From NCBI GenBank assembly GCA_001898255.1, contig MKTK01000037.1, positions 1,484 through 36,718 of the forward strand: a stretch of 35,235 bases of DNA. Reading direction: 5' to 3'. The notes under the pieces were generated by a model that was not told where the DNA came from, searched no databases, and saw only the letters and a program-made list of their open reading frames with translations. How positions within the stretch are numbered: position 1 is the first letter of the stretch; every line of letters starts with the position of its first letter. Made by a program: the position numbers and the translations under genes. Shown here in pieces: positions 8,200-16,226 of the stretch. This DNA is from Chryseobacterium sp. 39-10. GTDB lineage: Bacteria; Bacteroidota; Bacteroidia; Flavobacteriales; Weeksellaceae.

Positions 8200-9018
8200 T
8201 TAAGTGGCGGTTTTATAAACTTTTAAAAAATCTTTAAGGGCTATTTTTAAATCCAATTCTATTGAATCTTTATCAAAATTACGTGCATATTTCTTACTGA
8301 GTGCTAATTTTTTATCGGCGTAGATTAAAAAGATCTCAAAATCATATTCGTCCAAACCATAACCTGTGAAGTAGTTCACATCCACTGCTGCTTTGATCTT
8401 TTTGTAAAAATCGTTTGATTCTGCCGCTGTTATAGTATTGTTGGATTGGTTTTTACTAAAAATGGATTGGCCGATGAGTCCGATAAGTCCGCCGTTTGCT
8501 CCAGGTCCAAAACTTATTAATGATATTTGACCAGCCGAATAGTCGTACGGTTTAAAAGCAGAAGGAATAGTGTTAGCAGGGGTAGTTTCTGCTGGTTGAT
8601 ACTTTAAGTACTGACGCATTTGTGCGTTGAGTTTTGATGCTTTTGGAGAAGTGCGAAAGTAGGCAATATCTTTTTTTAAATTTCCTGTAGGGTTGAAGGC
8701 AATCTTAATTTCTTGGATATCAACGGCTGGCTTTTGAAGTGTTACCACTATTGGATGATCGAGCTCCTTTCTCGAAAGCTTAATATATTGTACATCGTAA
8801 CCTCCTCGTACAAAGCGTAGTTCATCATAATTTTGTGCAGCAATGGTAAAGTGTCCGAGATTGTCCGCAAAAGTCTTTTCGTTTGTTCTGGAATTGATAA
8901 CTAAAGTTGCAGGCATATTGTCTCCATTATCGTTCACCACATGTCCTGCTATGAATGTTTGTTGTGCTTGAGCAATAAAGACTACAAAAGAGAACACAAA
9001 AAGTAGTTTTGCTTTCAC
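8200..9018 (-). CDS. CarboxypepD_reg-like secreted protein (paralog 2)
   Basis: Paralog of the 7248-8051 product: signal peptide (LLFVFSFVVFIAQAQ), carboxypeptidase-regulatory-like domain (FIAGHVVNDNGDNMPATLVINSRTNEKTFADNLGHFTIA), then AFNPTGNLKKD and the helical C-terminus (YDFEIFLIYADKKLALSKKYARNFDKDSIELDLKIALK). An in-frame stop lies two codons before a TTG at 9024, so the start must be that TTG or the GTG at 9018; I prefer GTG because it places the signal peptide correctly (VKAKLLF) and leaves room after a TAnnTTTA box at 9032-9039. It is 148 bp upstream of the other paralog. Function unknown. Confidence 0.8.
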   Translation of the reverse strand: MKAKLLFVFSFVVFIAQAQQTFIAGHVVNDNGDNMPATLVINSRTNEKTFADNLGHFTIAAQNYDELRFVRGGYDVQYIKLSRKELDHPIVVTLQKPAVDIQEIKIAFNPTGNLKKDIAYFRTSPKASKLNAQMRQYLKYQPAETTPANTIPSAFKPYDYSAGQISLISFGPGANGGLIGLIGQSIFSKNQSNNTITAAESNDFYKKIKAAVDVNYFTGYGLDEYDFEIFLIYADKKLALSKKYARNFDKDSIELDLKIALKDFLKVYKTAT

Positions 9019-9190
9019 TGGCAAATTTTATGTAAATGTAATGTGTGTAAGATTATTTGGAAATCATTTTAGGTTTTATGTTTTAAAATTTAACCAGTTT
9101 TAACCAGTTTTATGAAAGTTTTTGAACTCGATTTTCCTCATGATGTTAAAAATTAGCTAAAGAAAAACGAAGCGTGAGTACTGGTAGTGT

Positions 9191-9283
9191 AAATCTTTCT
9201 TACGGCGGCAAAGCAGCGTAAGAAAGATTTCAACGTATGGTCTGCAATTGATGGGAATTAGAGGCGCGAGCGAAGCGAGCGCC
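9191..9283. repeat. REP-like pair of hairpins upstream of ssrA
   Basis: First hairpin: 14-bp perfect stem aaatctttcttacg (9191-9204) / cgtaagaaagattt (9217-9230), loop of 12. Second: ggcgc (9263-9267) / gcgcc (9279-9283) around gagcgaagcga. The flanks (9025-9190) hold only a short direct repeat, ttttaaccag twice at about 9090-9115. No gene is visible in 9025-9335. Confidence 0.6.
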
Positions 9284-9335
9284 GAAAAGAACTAAACAAG
9301 ATACACCCAAAAAGAAAATTTCTGTCCTTTTTTTG

Positions 9336-9343
9336 TATCTTTG
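9336..9343 (+). promoter_or_regulatory. -7 promoter element TATCTTTG of ssrA
   Basis: TAnnTTTG match 16 nt before the mature 5' end of the tmRNA at 9360, so a short precursor sequence would be removed by RNase P. Confidence 0.65.
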
Positions 9344-9359
9344 CTTCCTTATAAAACCT

Positions 9360-9758
9360 GGGGCAGACTGGTTTCGACAGCAAGATCAATGGGTAAGTAA
9401 GCATGCAGAGAACCGTGGCGCGATCTCTTTAATCCCTTGTCACAACATTTTAACTGGCGACCAAGAGTTTGCTCTTGCTGCTTAATCTGAATCATAGTAA
9501 GATAAGCGCTTTTCCCGAAGTACAGTAAGGAAACAAGATATCCCGCAGAAGTTCTGTTTCGCGACGTCTGATTACGGGGTATAGCAATGCGGAAATAAGG
9601 ATGCGGAAACTTCGGCCGTATCTCGAAAACCTTAGAAGTTAAGCGTAAAGTTGGCGGTCTGCTGTCTGCCTTGCGTCGAAAATCAATAGCAGAATAAGCA
9701 TGTAGAAATCTTATGTGTTGCTTGTTTGGACGAGGGTTCGAATCCCTCCTGCTCCACA
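9360..9758 (+). ncRNA. ssrA: Transfer-messenger RNA (tmRNA)
   Basis: The 5' end ggggcagactggtttcgaca and the 3' end (T-loop ggttcgaatcc, then ctgctcc plus discriminator A at 9756) pair as a tRNA-like acceptor: GGGGCAG with CTGCTCC, one G-U. The full CCA is not encoded and must be added. The tag frame at 9456-9485 reads GGC GAC CAA GAG TTT GCT CTT GCT GCT TAA, giving GDQEFALAA, with the ALAA end recognised by ClpXP-type proteases. tmRNA with SmpB rescues stalled ribosomes and marks the product for decay. Length about 400 nt is normal. Its 3' end is a common integration site, which fits the remnants found next to it. Confidence 0.96.
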
Positions 9759-9765
9759 GATCGCG

Positions 9766-9798
9766 AAAATAAACCACTGAAAATCAGTGGTTTATTTT
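9766..9798 (+). terminator. ssrA terminator
   Basis: Perfect stem aataaaccactga (9768-9780) / tcagtggtttatt (9784-9796), loop aaa, followed by a T tract. Confidence 0.9.
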
Positions 9799-9802
9799 TT
9801 TC

Positions 9803-10372
9803 TTGTATGTTTTGTTTCGCATAAACTGCTTTAGCTATAACAATTCAGAAGAATTTTTATCAGAATTAAACACAATAATTGAATCCCAATTAACCTCTGA
9901 TCTCTGGGAAGTAGCTTTACCATTAGACCTCGCAACTTCATCTTTCCGTTCCCCTTCGCTATTTGCGTACTATGCATCACTAAACATTCTCAATGCGTTA
10001 GGTTTATTTTCTAAACTTCAAGTGAAAGAATTATTAGAATCTGGTTTACGAGCTAATAAATCAGCATTAGAAAGACATCATTTTTTTCCAAAAGCATGGT
10101 TAATACGGAACGGTGTTACAGAGCAAAGAGATTATAATCAAATTGCCAACTTTGCTTTAGTTGAATGAAGTGATAATATTGCAATTAGTGACAAAGAACC
10201 TAGAGTATACCTACCAATTTATGAACAAAGGTTTGCAATTGATGAATTAGCAAAGATGCGCTTTTGGCATGCTTTACCCAAAAATTGGCAAGAAATGAAT
10301 TATCGCGATTTTCTTACTGAAAGGAGAAAATTAATTTCTAAAGTTGTTGAGGAAGCTTTTGAAAAGCTGTAA
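9803..10372 (+). pseudogene. Remnant of a GmrSD-type (DUF262/DUF1524) restriction enzyme, C-terminal part
   Basis: One frame encodes a DUF1524-like nuclease end: SALERHHFFPKAWLIRNGV, then NQIANFALVE, a TGA stop at 10166-10168, and SDNIAISDKEPRVYLP continuing in the same frame to TAA at 10370. Relatives have a Trp where the TGA stands (IAN-x-x-x-x-EW-x-DN), so one G-to-A change explains the stop. HHxFPK is the His-Me/HNH-type active site. The N-terminal DUF262 domain is absent; the frame begins directly behind the ssrA terminator with no good start. Intact GmrSD enzymes cut modified phage DNA; this copy is decayed. Confidence 0.8.
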
Positions 10373-10381
10373 TATTTCAAT

Positions 10382-10417
10382 CAGATAATCGAAAAATTTC
10401 CGATTATCTGTTTTTAT
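10382..10417 (+). terminator. Intrinsic terminator before the AbiE operon
   Basis: 10-bp stem cagataatcg (10382-10391) / cgattatctg (10401-10410) followed by tttttatttt. It isolates the toxin-antitoxin operon from upstream transcription. Confidence 0.8.
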
Positions 10418-10420
10418 TTT

Positions 10421-10428
10421 TACATTTG
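10421..10428 (+). promoter_or_regulatory. -7 promoter element TACATTTG of the AbiE operon
   Basis: TAnnTTTG match ending only 4 nt before the GTG start at 10433, suggesting a leaderless or nearly leaderless mRNA. Confidence 0.6.
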
Positions 10429-10432
10429 CATA

Positions 10433-11062
10433 GTGGGTTTTGAAGTTTCAATACAAAAATATGCCGAGCATCCGATTCCTCATCAGGTGTTGCTAAGTCT
10501 TTTGCGCGATTATAAAAGACCGAATGACAAGATTCATTCTTTGATAAAAGAGGGTAAGTTAATCTCATTGAAAAAAGGTCTATACGTTTGGAACAGTAAT
10601 TCTTTACCGGAGAATTTCAGTATTGCGAATGTGCTTTACAATCCTAGTTATGTATCATTGGAATCGGCGTTGTCATTTTATGGATTAATTCCGGAACGGG
10701 TTTTTTCAGTAAGTTCAATGACCTTCAAAACATCAAAAAAATTCACAAACGAATTCGGAAACTTCGAATATATAAAAATTCCAACACCCTATTACTCGTT
10801 TGGAATAAAAAGAATTTCTATCAGAGACGGGCAATTTTCTTTGATGGCAATGGCAGAAAAAGCATTGATGGATAAAGTTATTACTACAGCTGGCATCATT
10901 ATCAGAAGTGAAATTGCAGCTCATAAATTTTTGTTCGAAAATCTAAGAATAGATGAAGATCAATTAAAATCTTTTAACACGAAAGAAATGACAAGTTGGG
11001 CAGAGTTTGCCAATAAAAAAGAATCTTTGTTGAATGTTATAAAAGTCATACAAAATTTATGA
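10433..11062 (+). CDS. abiEi: AbiEi-family antitoxin of a type IV toxin-antitoxin system
   Basis: A 209-residue protein with an N-terminal winged-helix region (QVLLSLLRDYKRPNDKIHSLIKEGKLISLKKGLYVW, residues about 19-54) and the typical AbiEi middle block NPSYVSLESALSFYGLIPE, followed by SPEKALMDK-like MAMAEKALMDKV. AbiEi antitoxins repress their own operon and counter the nucleotidyltransferase toxin without direct binding. The GTG at 10433 is the only plausible start: no in-frame ATG occurs before residue 94. The stop overlaps the toxin start by 4 bp (ATGA), indicating translational coupling. Function in phage abortive infection is known for the family. Confidence 0.88.
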   Translation: MGFEVSIQKYAEHPIPHQVLLSLLRDYKRPNDKIHSLIKEGKLISLKKGLYVWNSNSLPENFSIANVLYNPSYVSLESALSFYGLIPERVFSVSSMTFKTSKKFTNEFGNFEYIKIPTPYYSFGIKRISIRDGQFSLMAMAEKALMDKVITTAGIIIRSEIAAHKFLFENLRIDEDQLKSFNTKEMTSWAEFANKKESLLNVIKVIQNL

Positions 11063-11913
11063 TACAAGATTGGATAGCAGAATATCAACCCAAAACTGCA
11101 GATGATTACAAACAAGCATTGCGTGAAATAATGCAACAATTGGCATTGGCAGGATTATCTCGTAGTGGTTTTTTTTCAAAAGCAGCTTTTTATGGAGGTA
11201 CTGCTTTGAGAATTTTTTATGGACTTGACCGATTTTCTGAGGATTTAGATTTTTCTTTGTTGCAGAAAGATGAAAATTTCAATTTAGAGTATTATCTCAA
11301 ATTTATTGAGGATGAATTTTTGGCTCAAGGTATGGTTGTTACCATCAAAACAAAACATAAATCTGTTGTTTCCGCAGTTGAATCAGCATTCTTGAAATCA
11401 GAAACTTTTTGGGGTGAACTCATCTTAGAAACTTCGGTTTCAGGATTAGGAATCAAACAAAATATAGGATTAAAAATAAAAATTGAAGTGGATACGAAAC
11501 CACCGTTGGGTTTTGAGACAGAAGAAAAGTTACTTCTAAAACCATATTCATTTTATGTAAAATGTTTTGTGCTGGAAGATCTTTTTGCTGGTAAAATGCA
11601 CGCTTTACTTTTCCGAAAGTGGGGAAATAATGTGAAGGGGCGCGACTGGTACGATTTGGAATGGTATATCAAAAAAGGAATTAATTTGAATCTTCAGCAT
11701 TTCTTATCAAGAGCAAGAGATAGTTCTGATTGGTCAAAAGAAACAAATTCCGAATCAGAGTTCAAAAAATTGCTAACAGCGCGAATTGAAAATTTAAATA
11801 TTGAAATTGCTAAGAAAGACGTTGAACGATTCATCCAAAATCCAAAAGTTTTGGAAATTTGGTCTAAACAGTATTTTTTAGATTTGATTAAAATGTTAAA
11901 AGTAAAAGAATAA
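11059..11913 (+). CDS. abiEii: AbiEii/AbiGii-family nucleotidyltransferase toxin
   Basis: A 284-residue member of the DUF1814 nucleotidyltransferase family. The catalytic signature FYGGTALRIFYGLDRFSEDL then DFSL (residues about 44-67) carries the GG-T nucleotide site and the SEDLDF acid pair that binds metal. A later block EDLFAGKMHALLFRK and KGRDWYDLEWYI matches the second conserved part of the family. AbiEii blocks growth during phage infection; homologues modify tRNA 3' ends. It overlaps the antitoxin by 4 bp and all expected motifs are present, so the system should be functional. Low GC relative to core genes and location 3' of ssrA suggest acquisition. Confidence 0.9.
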   Translation: MIQDWIAEYQPKTADDYKQALREIMQQLALAGLSRSGFFSKAAFYGGTALRIFYGLDRFSEDLDFSLLQKDENFNLEYYLKFIEDEFLAQGMVVTIKTKHKSVVSAVESAFLKSETFWGELILETSVSGLGIKQNIGLKIKIEVDTKPPLGFETEEKLLLKPYSFYVKCFVLEDLFAGKMHALLFRKWGNNVKGRDWYDLEWYIKKGINLNLQHFLSRARDSSDWSKETNSESEFKKLLTARIENLNIEIAKKDVERFIQNPKVLEIWSKQYFLDLIKMLKVKE

Positions 11914-12177
11914 CTGTATCTATTTTGGATTCTTAAATTTGGTTTATAAAAAAATCTTTATTTACCTTTAGCTCCCAAACTTCTAGTATTCCTTTGGTAT
12001 ATCCGCCTTAAACTTGATTGATTTCTACGTGGAAAATTTAAGTGTAAAAATGAATAATACTCTTTGCTCATCAACAAACAGTCTTCGGGTATGGGTTTTG
12101 TCATGTACTTAGTAATTTATAAAGAGAATTATCCAATAGAAAAGAAGCACTTCTCTAAGAAAAATAACTTATATACT

Positions 12178-12185
12178 TACATTTG
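12178..12185 (+). promoter_or_regulatory. -7 promoter element TACATTTG upstream of the DUF1826-like gene
   Basis: TAnnTTTG match 15 nt before the ATG at 12201. It overlaps the alternative TTG start at 12183 and so rules that start out. The 264 bp before it (11914-12177) shows no gene. Confidence 0.6.
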
Positions 12186-12200
12186 ATCTCAGTAAAATTG

Positions 12201-12908
12201 ATGATGAAGAGCATGTCAACAACCGAGCAAAAAAGCCAGTACAAAATGGTTTCTACATTTCAAAGGTTAGTTGAAACGCAATTTTCTGGTGACATAAATG
12301 CATTATGCTGGCGTAGAAATCCTATCGGTGATTTTCAAGAAATTGCTTCTCAACTGAAAATAAATGAAAACATTACAGAAATTTTCATTGAAGACTTAAA
12401 CCAACTTCAGCTTTCAGAAAACGGAAAATTAGCAAGGAAATTCATTATACAAGATCTTCAATTTCTCACTGATTATGGAGCGCAACCATCCCTAAATATA
12501 TTGAAAAATTATGAGCGAGATGATGAGTTTGATTTTATTTCAACCGATGTTTATTCTTATCATGTAGACCGATCACCCATTGAGTCCGATACTTTTTTGT
12601 GTACCTATTTTGGTGCCTCTGGTGATATCATTCCGAATGATCAGGTGCAACAAAAAATCCTTATTCCGGAAATCCGAGAGCAGTTGAAAATACTTTTTAA
12701 TGGCCCAGAATCTGAATTTGAACATTTCCTGAAAGAGAACTACTTCGATTTACATTATCAAGCAATACCAAACGCAAAATCCACCAATTTAGGGAATGGA
12801 AATTTGTGGCGATTATCGGTAGATCATCCTGGGCAGAAGGTTTCACCATGTGTTCATCGTGCTCCCATCGAAAATGAAGGTGAATTAAGATTGCTGCTAA
12901 TTTGCTAA
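12201..12908 (+). CDS. DUF1826-like protein
   Basis: 235 residues from the ATG at 12201 (MMKSMSTTEQ; ATG at 12213 is possible too). The pattern resembles DUF1826: an early CWRRNP segment, a central SYHVDRSPIESDTFLCTYFG block and a late CVHRAP block near the C-terminus. The spaced His-x-Asp and His could form a metal site as in cupin or 2-oxoglutarate-type folds, which is inference. DUF1826 genes elsewhere are known near zinc-homeostasis GTPases, but no such gene is here. No signal peptide. Convergent with decayed genes at 12990-13300. Confidence 0.6.
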   Translation: MMKSMSTTEQKSQYKMVSTFQRLVETQFSGDINALCWRRNPIGDFQEIASQLKINENITEIFIEDLNQLQLSENGKLARKFIIQDLQFLTDYGAQPSLNILKNYERDDEFDFISTDVYSYHVDRSPIESDTFLCTYFGASGDIIPNDQVQQKILIPEIREQLKILFNGPESEFEHFLKENYFDLHYQAIPNAKSTNLGNGNLWRLSVDHPGQKVSPCVHRAPIENEGELRLLLIC

Positions 12909-13303
12909 CCTTTGCTGGCTTTTACTTCGATTTTAATGGGCATTCTCTTTGCGATCATGATGGGCACCTATTAATTTTGAGTGACCATAACCAACTTTCT
13001 CCGCTAAATTTAAATATTAAGTTTTCAACCCTTTCGGAATAGTTGTGCTTCGACATAAAATCCGTAGATCATCCAATTTTTACCTGCCTCCAAAACATAT
13101 AGGTAATCCTTATCCAACGCAATCACATTGTAGTCGGAATAAAATGGATCGAAAAAATTTACTTTTCATCTTGCAAAATTTTGATCTCTTCGAAATTTTG
13201 CGAAAACATCTCCTTTTTCCATTCGATCTTGTTGTAATAATGGCACCGCAGGTTCTAACGATCAAAAAGCCAGCGAAATTTTTTGAAATCGTATTTTGAT
13301 GAT
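12909..13303. other. Decayed intergenic segment
   Basis: No intact gene. Plus strand 12902-13042 holds an open frame of 46 codons starting with TTG and overlapping the end of the DUF1826-like gene; it is His/Asp-rich (NGHSLCDHDGHLLILSDHN) but otherwise unrecognised. The minus strand contains the lipocalin remnant (13017-13165) and another broken frame. Confidence 0.5.
13017..13165 (-). pseudogene. Lipocalin (Blc-like) C-terminal remnant, frameshifted
   Basis: On the minus strand, frame 1 reads KVNFFDPFYSDYNVIALDKD then YLYVLEAGKN, the end of a bacterial lipocalin, after which the match moves to another frame: DLRILCRSTTIPKGLK and stop. Relatives continue as YLWILCRS..IP, so a small indel near 13070-13080 broke the gene. 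The upstream (N-terminal) two thirds are missing or unrecognisable; stops occur just before it (TGA next to KVNFF). Bacterial lipocalins are outer-membrane lipoproteins that bind lipids. Minus-strand bases about 13166-13295 also hold an unidentified broken frame (HYYNKIEWKKEMFSQNFEE). Confidence 0.6.
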
Positions 13304-13771
13304 TTAAGGTTTTGAGTTAAACATTTTTTCTAAAACTTGATGGCGATAATCGAAAATAGATTTCACTTTATTTTTTACCAAAAGCACATGCACAATAGTT
13401 CCCAAGAAGCCAAAAGGCAATTCATAATATACTGTATCTTTCATCAGCACGCCTTTTTCGTTAGATAAAAACTCGTGACGATGATGCCACAGCTTGTAAG
13501 GTCCTTTCTCTTGAAAATCAGTAAAACTTACAAGGTAATCTACCTGAATAATTTTCGTTTGCCATTTTAAAGGAACCCCGAATAGCGGCGAAACGGTATA
13601 ATCAATGAGCATTCCTTCATAAATCGCATCATCATCATTAAAACCTGACAATACAGTAAAACCCATATCTTTTGGGGTAATTTTGGCTAAATTGTTGGGA
13701 GAAGAAAAGAACATCCAAGCAGTTTCTCTATCGCAATTCAGTTGCTGCTCTCTGTAAAGTTGGTATCTCAT
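13304..13771 (-). CDS. SRPBCC-family (START-like) protein
   Basis: A 155-residue soluble protein of the SRPBCC helix-grip fold: it starts with REQQLNCDRETAWMFFSSPNNLAKITP, the usual strand-then-helix opening of the family, then YTVSPLFGVPLKWQTKI, FTDFQEKGPYKLWHHRHEF and a long C-terminal helix (YRHQVLEKMF). Such proteins bind hydrophobic ligands and are often annotated as cell division inhibitors or CoxG-like; the ligand is unknown. In other flavobacteria they sit near lipocalin and photolyase genes, which agrees with the lipocalin remnant immediately downstream (inference). No signal peptide. Confidence 0.85.
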   Translation of the reverse strand: MRYQLYREQQLNCDRETAWMFFSSPNNLAKITPKDMGFTVLSGFNDDDAIYEGMLIDYTVSPLFGVPLKWQTKIIQVDYLVSFTDFQEKGPYKLWHHRHEFLSNEKGVLMKDTVYYELPFGFLGTIVHVLLVKNKVKSIFDYRHQVLEKMFNSKP

Positions 13772-13995
13772 GTTTTCTATATAGTTTTCTTATCAGTAAT
13801 GTACTATCGTTGATTCATTTGATACAGCAACAAGCTTTCCAAAACAGTATTATTACTCCAAAGTGCACATTAAATTGCGGATTTACTCATGAGGAAAGAA
13901 GCAATAAAAAGATGATAATGGACATCCTTGAATAATCATTGATGATAAAAATAAAATCAATTCAACCTACCGATGCAATTTGAAGTTGAAAACTT

Positions 13996-14003
13996 TAATT
14001 TTG
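13996..14003 (+). promoter_or_regulatory. -7 promoter element TAATTTTG of the SWIM-domain gene
   Basis: TAnnTTTG match 19 nt before the GTG start at 14023. Confidence 0.5.
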
Positions 14004-14022
14004 TTCAACCTAAAACCCTGCC

Positions 14023-15765
14023 GTGAATATATCAGATTTTGAAAAGGAAGTGAACTCTACCACTCTGAAAAGAGGCCAAAAATATTTTGATGAACAAGCG
14101 GTTGCTGATTTGGAAGAAACCGCCAAAGGAAAATGGAGCGCAACCGTACATGGAAATAACGATTACATTGTCCATATAAACCTGAACAACCGGCAGAGAG
14201 TTACTGATATGGACTGCGAATGCCCTTTTGATGACGGCGATATTTGCAAACACATGGTTGCAGTTTTATTGGCCATAAGAGAGGAGAAAACAAATGTAAC
14301 AGAAGTTTCAGGACAGAAAAGTCCAAACAAAAAGAAAGCACCATTGGGGATTAAGGAGCTCATGGAGAAAATCTCAGACCGCGAACTCCGGGATTTCTTG
14401 TTCATTTTTATGGAGAAAGACAAAAAATTCAAAGACGATTTTCTGCTGTATTTTGCCGATAAAGACGATTCTGGGGATCTTACGAAAAAATTCCGCGACC
14501 TGATCGACAGTACCATTAAAAGAAATACCAGCCGCGGCTTTATCGACTATCGCTCGTCCCGACAAATGGCAACTGAACTCACTCAATTTTTGTCAACCAT
14601 TGAGGAATTTATCCGAAAAAGCAATTACAGAGATGCATTGGTACTCGCACAACTGATGATTACCCGAACCATTAAAACCATTGAATATTGCGACGACAGC
14701 AGCGGTTCTGTGGGGGATGTAATCGGCTACGCCATTGAATTTCTGGCGCGGGCAGTTGAGGATGCCCCTTTCATGTTAAAAGAAAAAGTAATCGAGTTCT
14801 TGGCAAAAGAACTCAAACACAAAATCTATTTCGATTATGGAAATTTCGGATATGATTTAATGAATATCTATGAAAAATTAAGTTTGGAAACAGGTGAAAT
14901 AGAGCAATTTTTGCAATTACTGGATGAAAAAATAGAAATAGAAAAAAAATCCAGATACGATTATGAACTGGAAAGATTAATCGTCTGCAAAATATCTTTT
15001 CTGAAAGAAACAGGCGATGATAAAAACATTCAGCAGCTGATTGATGAAAACCTCAGTATCCCCGAAATAAGAGCAGTAGAAATAGAGAAAGCTGTTGATA
15101 AAGAAGACTATGAAGCGGCAAAAAAACTGATAGAAGGTGGAATAAAAATCGCCAAAGAAAAAGGTCATCCAGGTACGGTGAATCGTTGGGAAACAAAATT
15201 ACTGGACATTGCAGAACTGGAAAATGATGTGGAAACCATCCGTAAATACACCAAAAAATTTGCCCTAGATCGAAATTTCAGTGAAGAATATTACAGAAAA
15301 TGGAAAGCCACTTTCCCTCCCGAAGAAAGGTCGATTGAAGTGGGAAAAGTGATTTCGGACATCCGCCAGAAGATCGAAACGGGCGCTGCCAAAAATAAAT
15401 CTTACGAGTCCGGGAAATATTCATTATTACTCTACAGCTTGGCTCCCATTTATATTGAAGAGCAATTTTACGATCGATTATTGCCTCTTGTGCAAAATGT
15501 GAGAAGCTTGGATACCATTATGCCTTACGTGAACGTTCTTGCTAAAATTTATCCACAGGAAATGACAAGCACCTTACTTGTGGCGCTAGAAAATCAGGCC
15601 GAATACGCCAATTCCCGACCGAATTATAAAAGTCTGGTAAAAGACATAAAAAAAATCCTCAAACATCTTCCAGAGGCAAACATCCCCGTCCGGAATCTTG
15701 TGCAGCAATGGAAGCGCAAGTACATCCGCCGCCCTGCAATGTTGCAGGAGTTGGAAAAATTATAG
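14023..15765 (+). CDS. SWIM zinc-finger protein
   Basis: A 580-residue cytosolic protein. The SWIM zinc finger near the N-terminus has ligands Cys65, Cys67, Cys75 and His77 (CECPFDDGDICKH). The remaining 480 residues are helical, charged and repeat-like (TPR/HEAT-like pairs, for example IEEFIRKSNYRDALVLAQLM and VDKEDYEAAKKLIEGGIKIA), with no enzyme motif. SWIM proteins bind DNA or proteins; the role of this family is unknown. The start is GTG at 14023, with a -7 box 19 nt upstream and no earlier in-frame start. Monocistronic. Confidence 0.88.
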   Translation: MNISDFEKEVNSTTLKRGQKYFDEQAVADLEETAKGKWSATVHGNNDYIVHINLNNRQRVTDMDCECPFDDGDICKHMVAVLLAIREEKTNVTEVSGQKSPNKKKAPLGIKELMEKISDRELRDFLFIFMEKDKKFKDDFLLYFADKDDSGDLTKKFRDLIDSTIKRNTSRGFIDYRSSRQMATELTQFLSTIEEFIRKSNYRDALVLAQLMITRTIKTIEYCDDSSGSVGDVIGYAIEFLARAVEDAPFMLKEKVIEFLAKELKHKIYFDYGNFGYDLMNIYEKLSLETGEIEQFLQLLDEKIEIEKKSRYDYELERLIVCKISFLKETGDDKNIQQLIDENLSIPEIRAVEIEKAVDKEDYEAAKKLIEGGIKIAKEKGHPGTVNRWETKLLDIAELENDVETIRKYTKKFALDRNFSEEYYRKWKATFPPEERSIEVGKVISDIRQKIETGAAKNKSYESGKYSLLLYSLAPIYIEEQFYDRLLPLVQNVRSLDTIMPYVNVLAKIYPQEMTSTLLVALENQAEYANSRPNYKSLVKDIKKILKHLPEANIPVRNLVQQWKRKYIRRPAMLQELEKL

Positions 15766-15788
15766 ATTTTTAGGGGATTTTCCGGGAT

Positions 15789-15806
15789 GGTGCAAAGCGG
15801 GGTGCT
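15789..15806 (+). repeat. 18-bp direct repeat, copy 1
   Basis: Identical to 16227-16244, 438 bp away. Flanking bases differ apart from short similar stretches (ggatg / ttcgg before; tagtgc / ggtgca after). Confidence 0.7.
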
Positions 15807-16226
15807 TAGTGCTCTCTTTTAACCCTACGGCATTATACATTAATCACAAAAAAAACAGTCATTCAATATCAATGCTTCACCCATAGCAAAGCCATAGATA
15901 CCCCGTATATTACCCCAGTATAGTCCATGAAGAATCACCCTGTTTTTCTCAATGATATTCACAAAAAATAAGTCAAAATATTAAAAATAATTGAATAGGA
16001 GATAATGAAAGCGTTCCAAACAATCCACGACGGGTCACTCAAAGGGCAAAGAACGCAACACCTGTCAGATAAATTAATCCAAAGTTACTAAAAAATAATA
16101 CAATAATTACAGAAAATGTTAAGCTGCCATAAGATTCTAAGGTATTCCTCGCTTTTCCTGATTGATTTAATCATTTCAATCTTCCCAACTAACTGTCCGG
16201 TCAATGGATGAGTTGATGATCTTCGG

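Noticed and set aside
9349-9777. Minus-strand frame of 142 codons over the tmRNA gene
   Set aside because: It is antisense to ssrA; such frames are a common artefact over RNA genes.
13045-13299. Plus-strand 84-codon frame after the DUF1826-like gene
   Set aside because: It lies antisense to the lipocalin remnant, which explains the open frame better.
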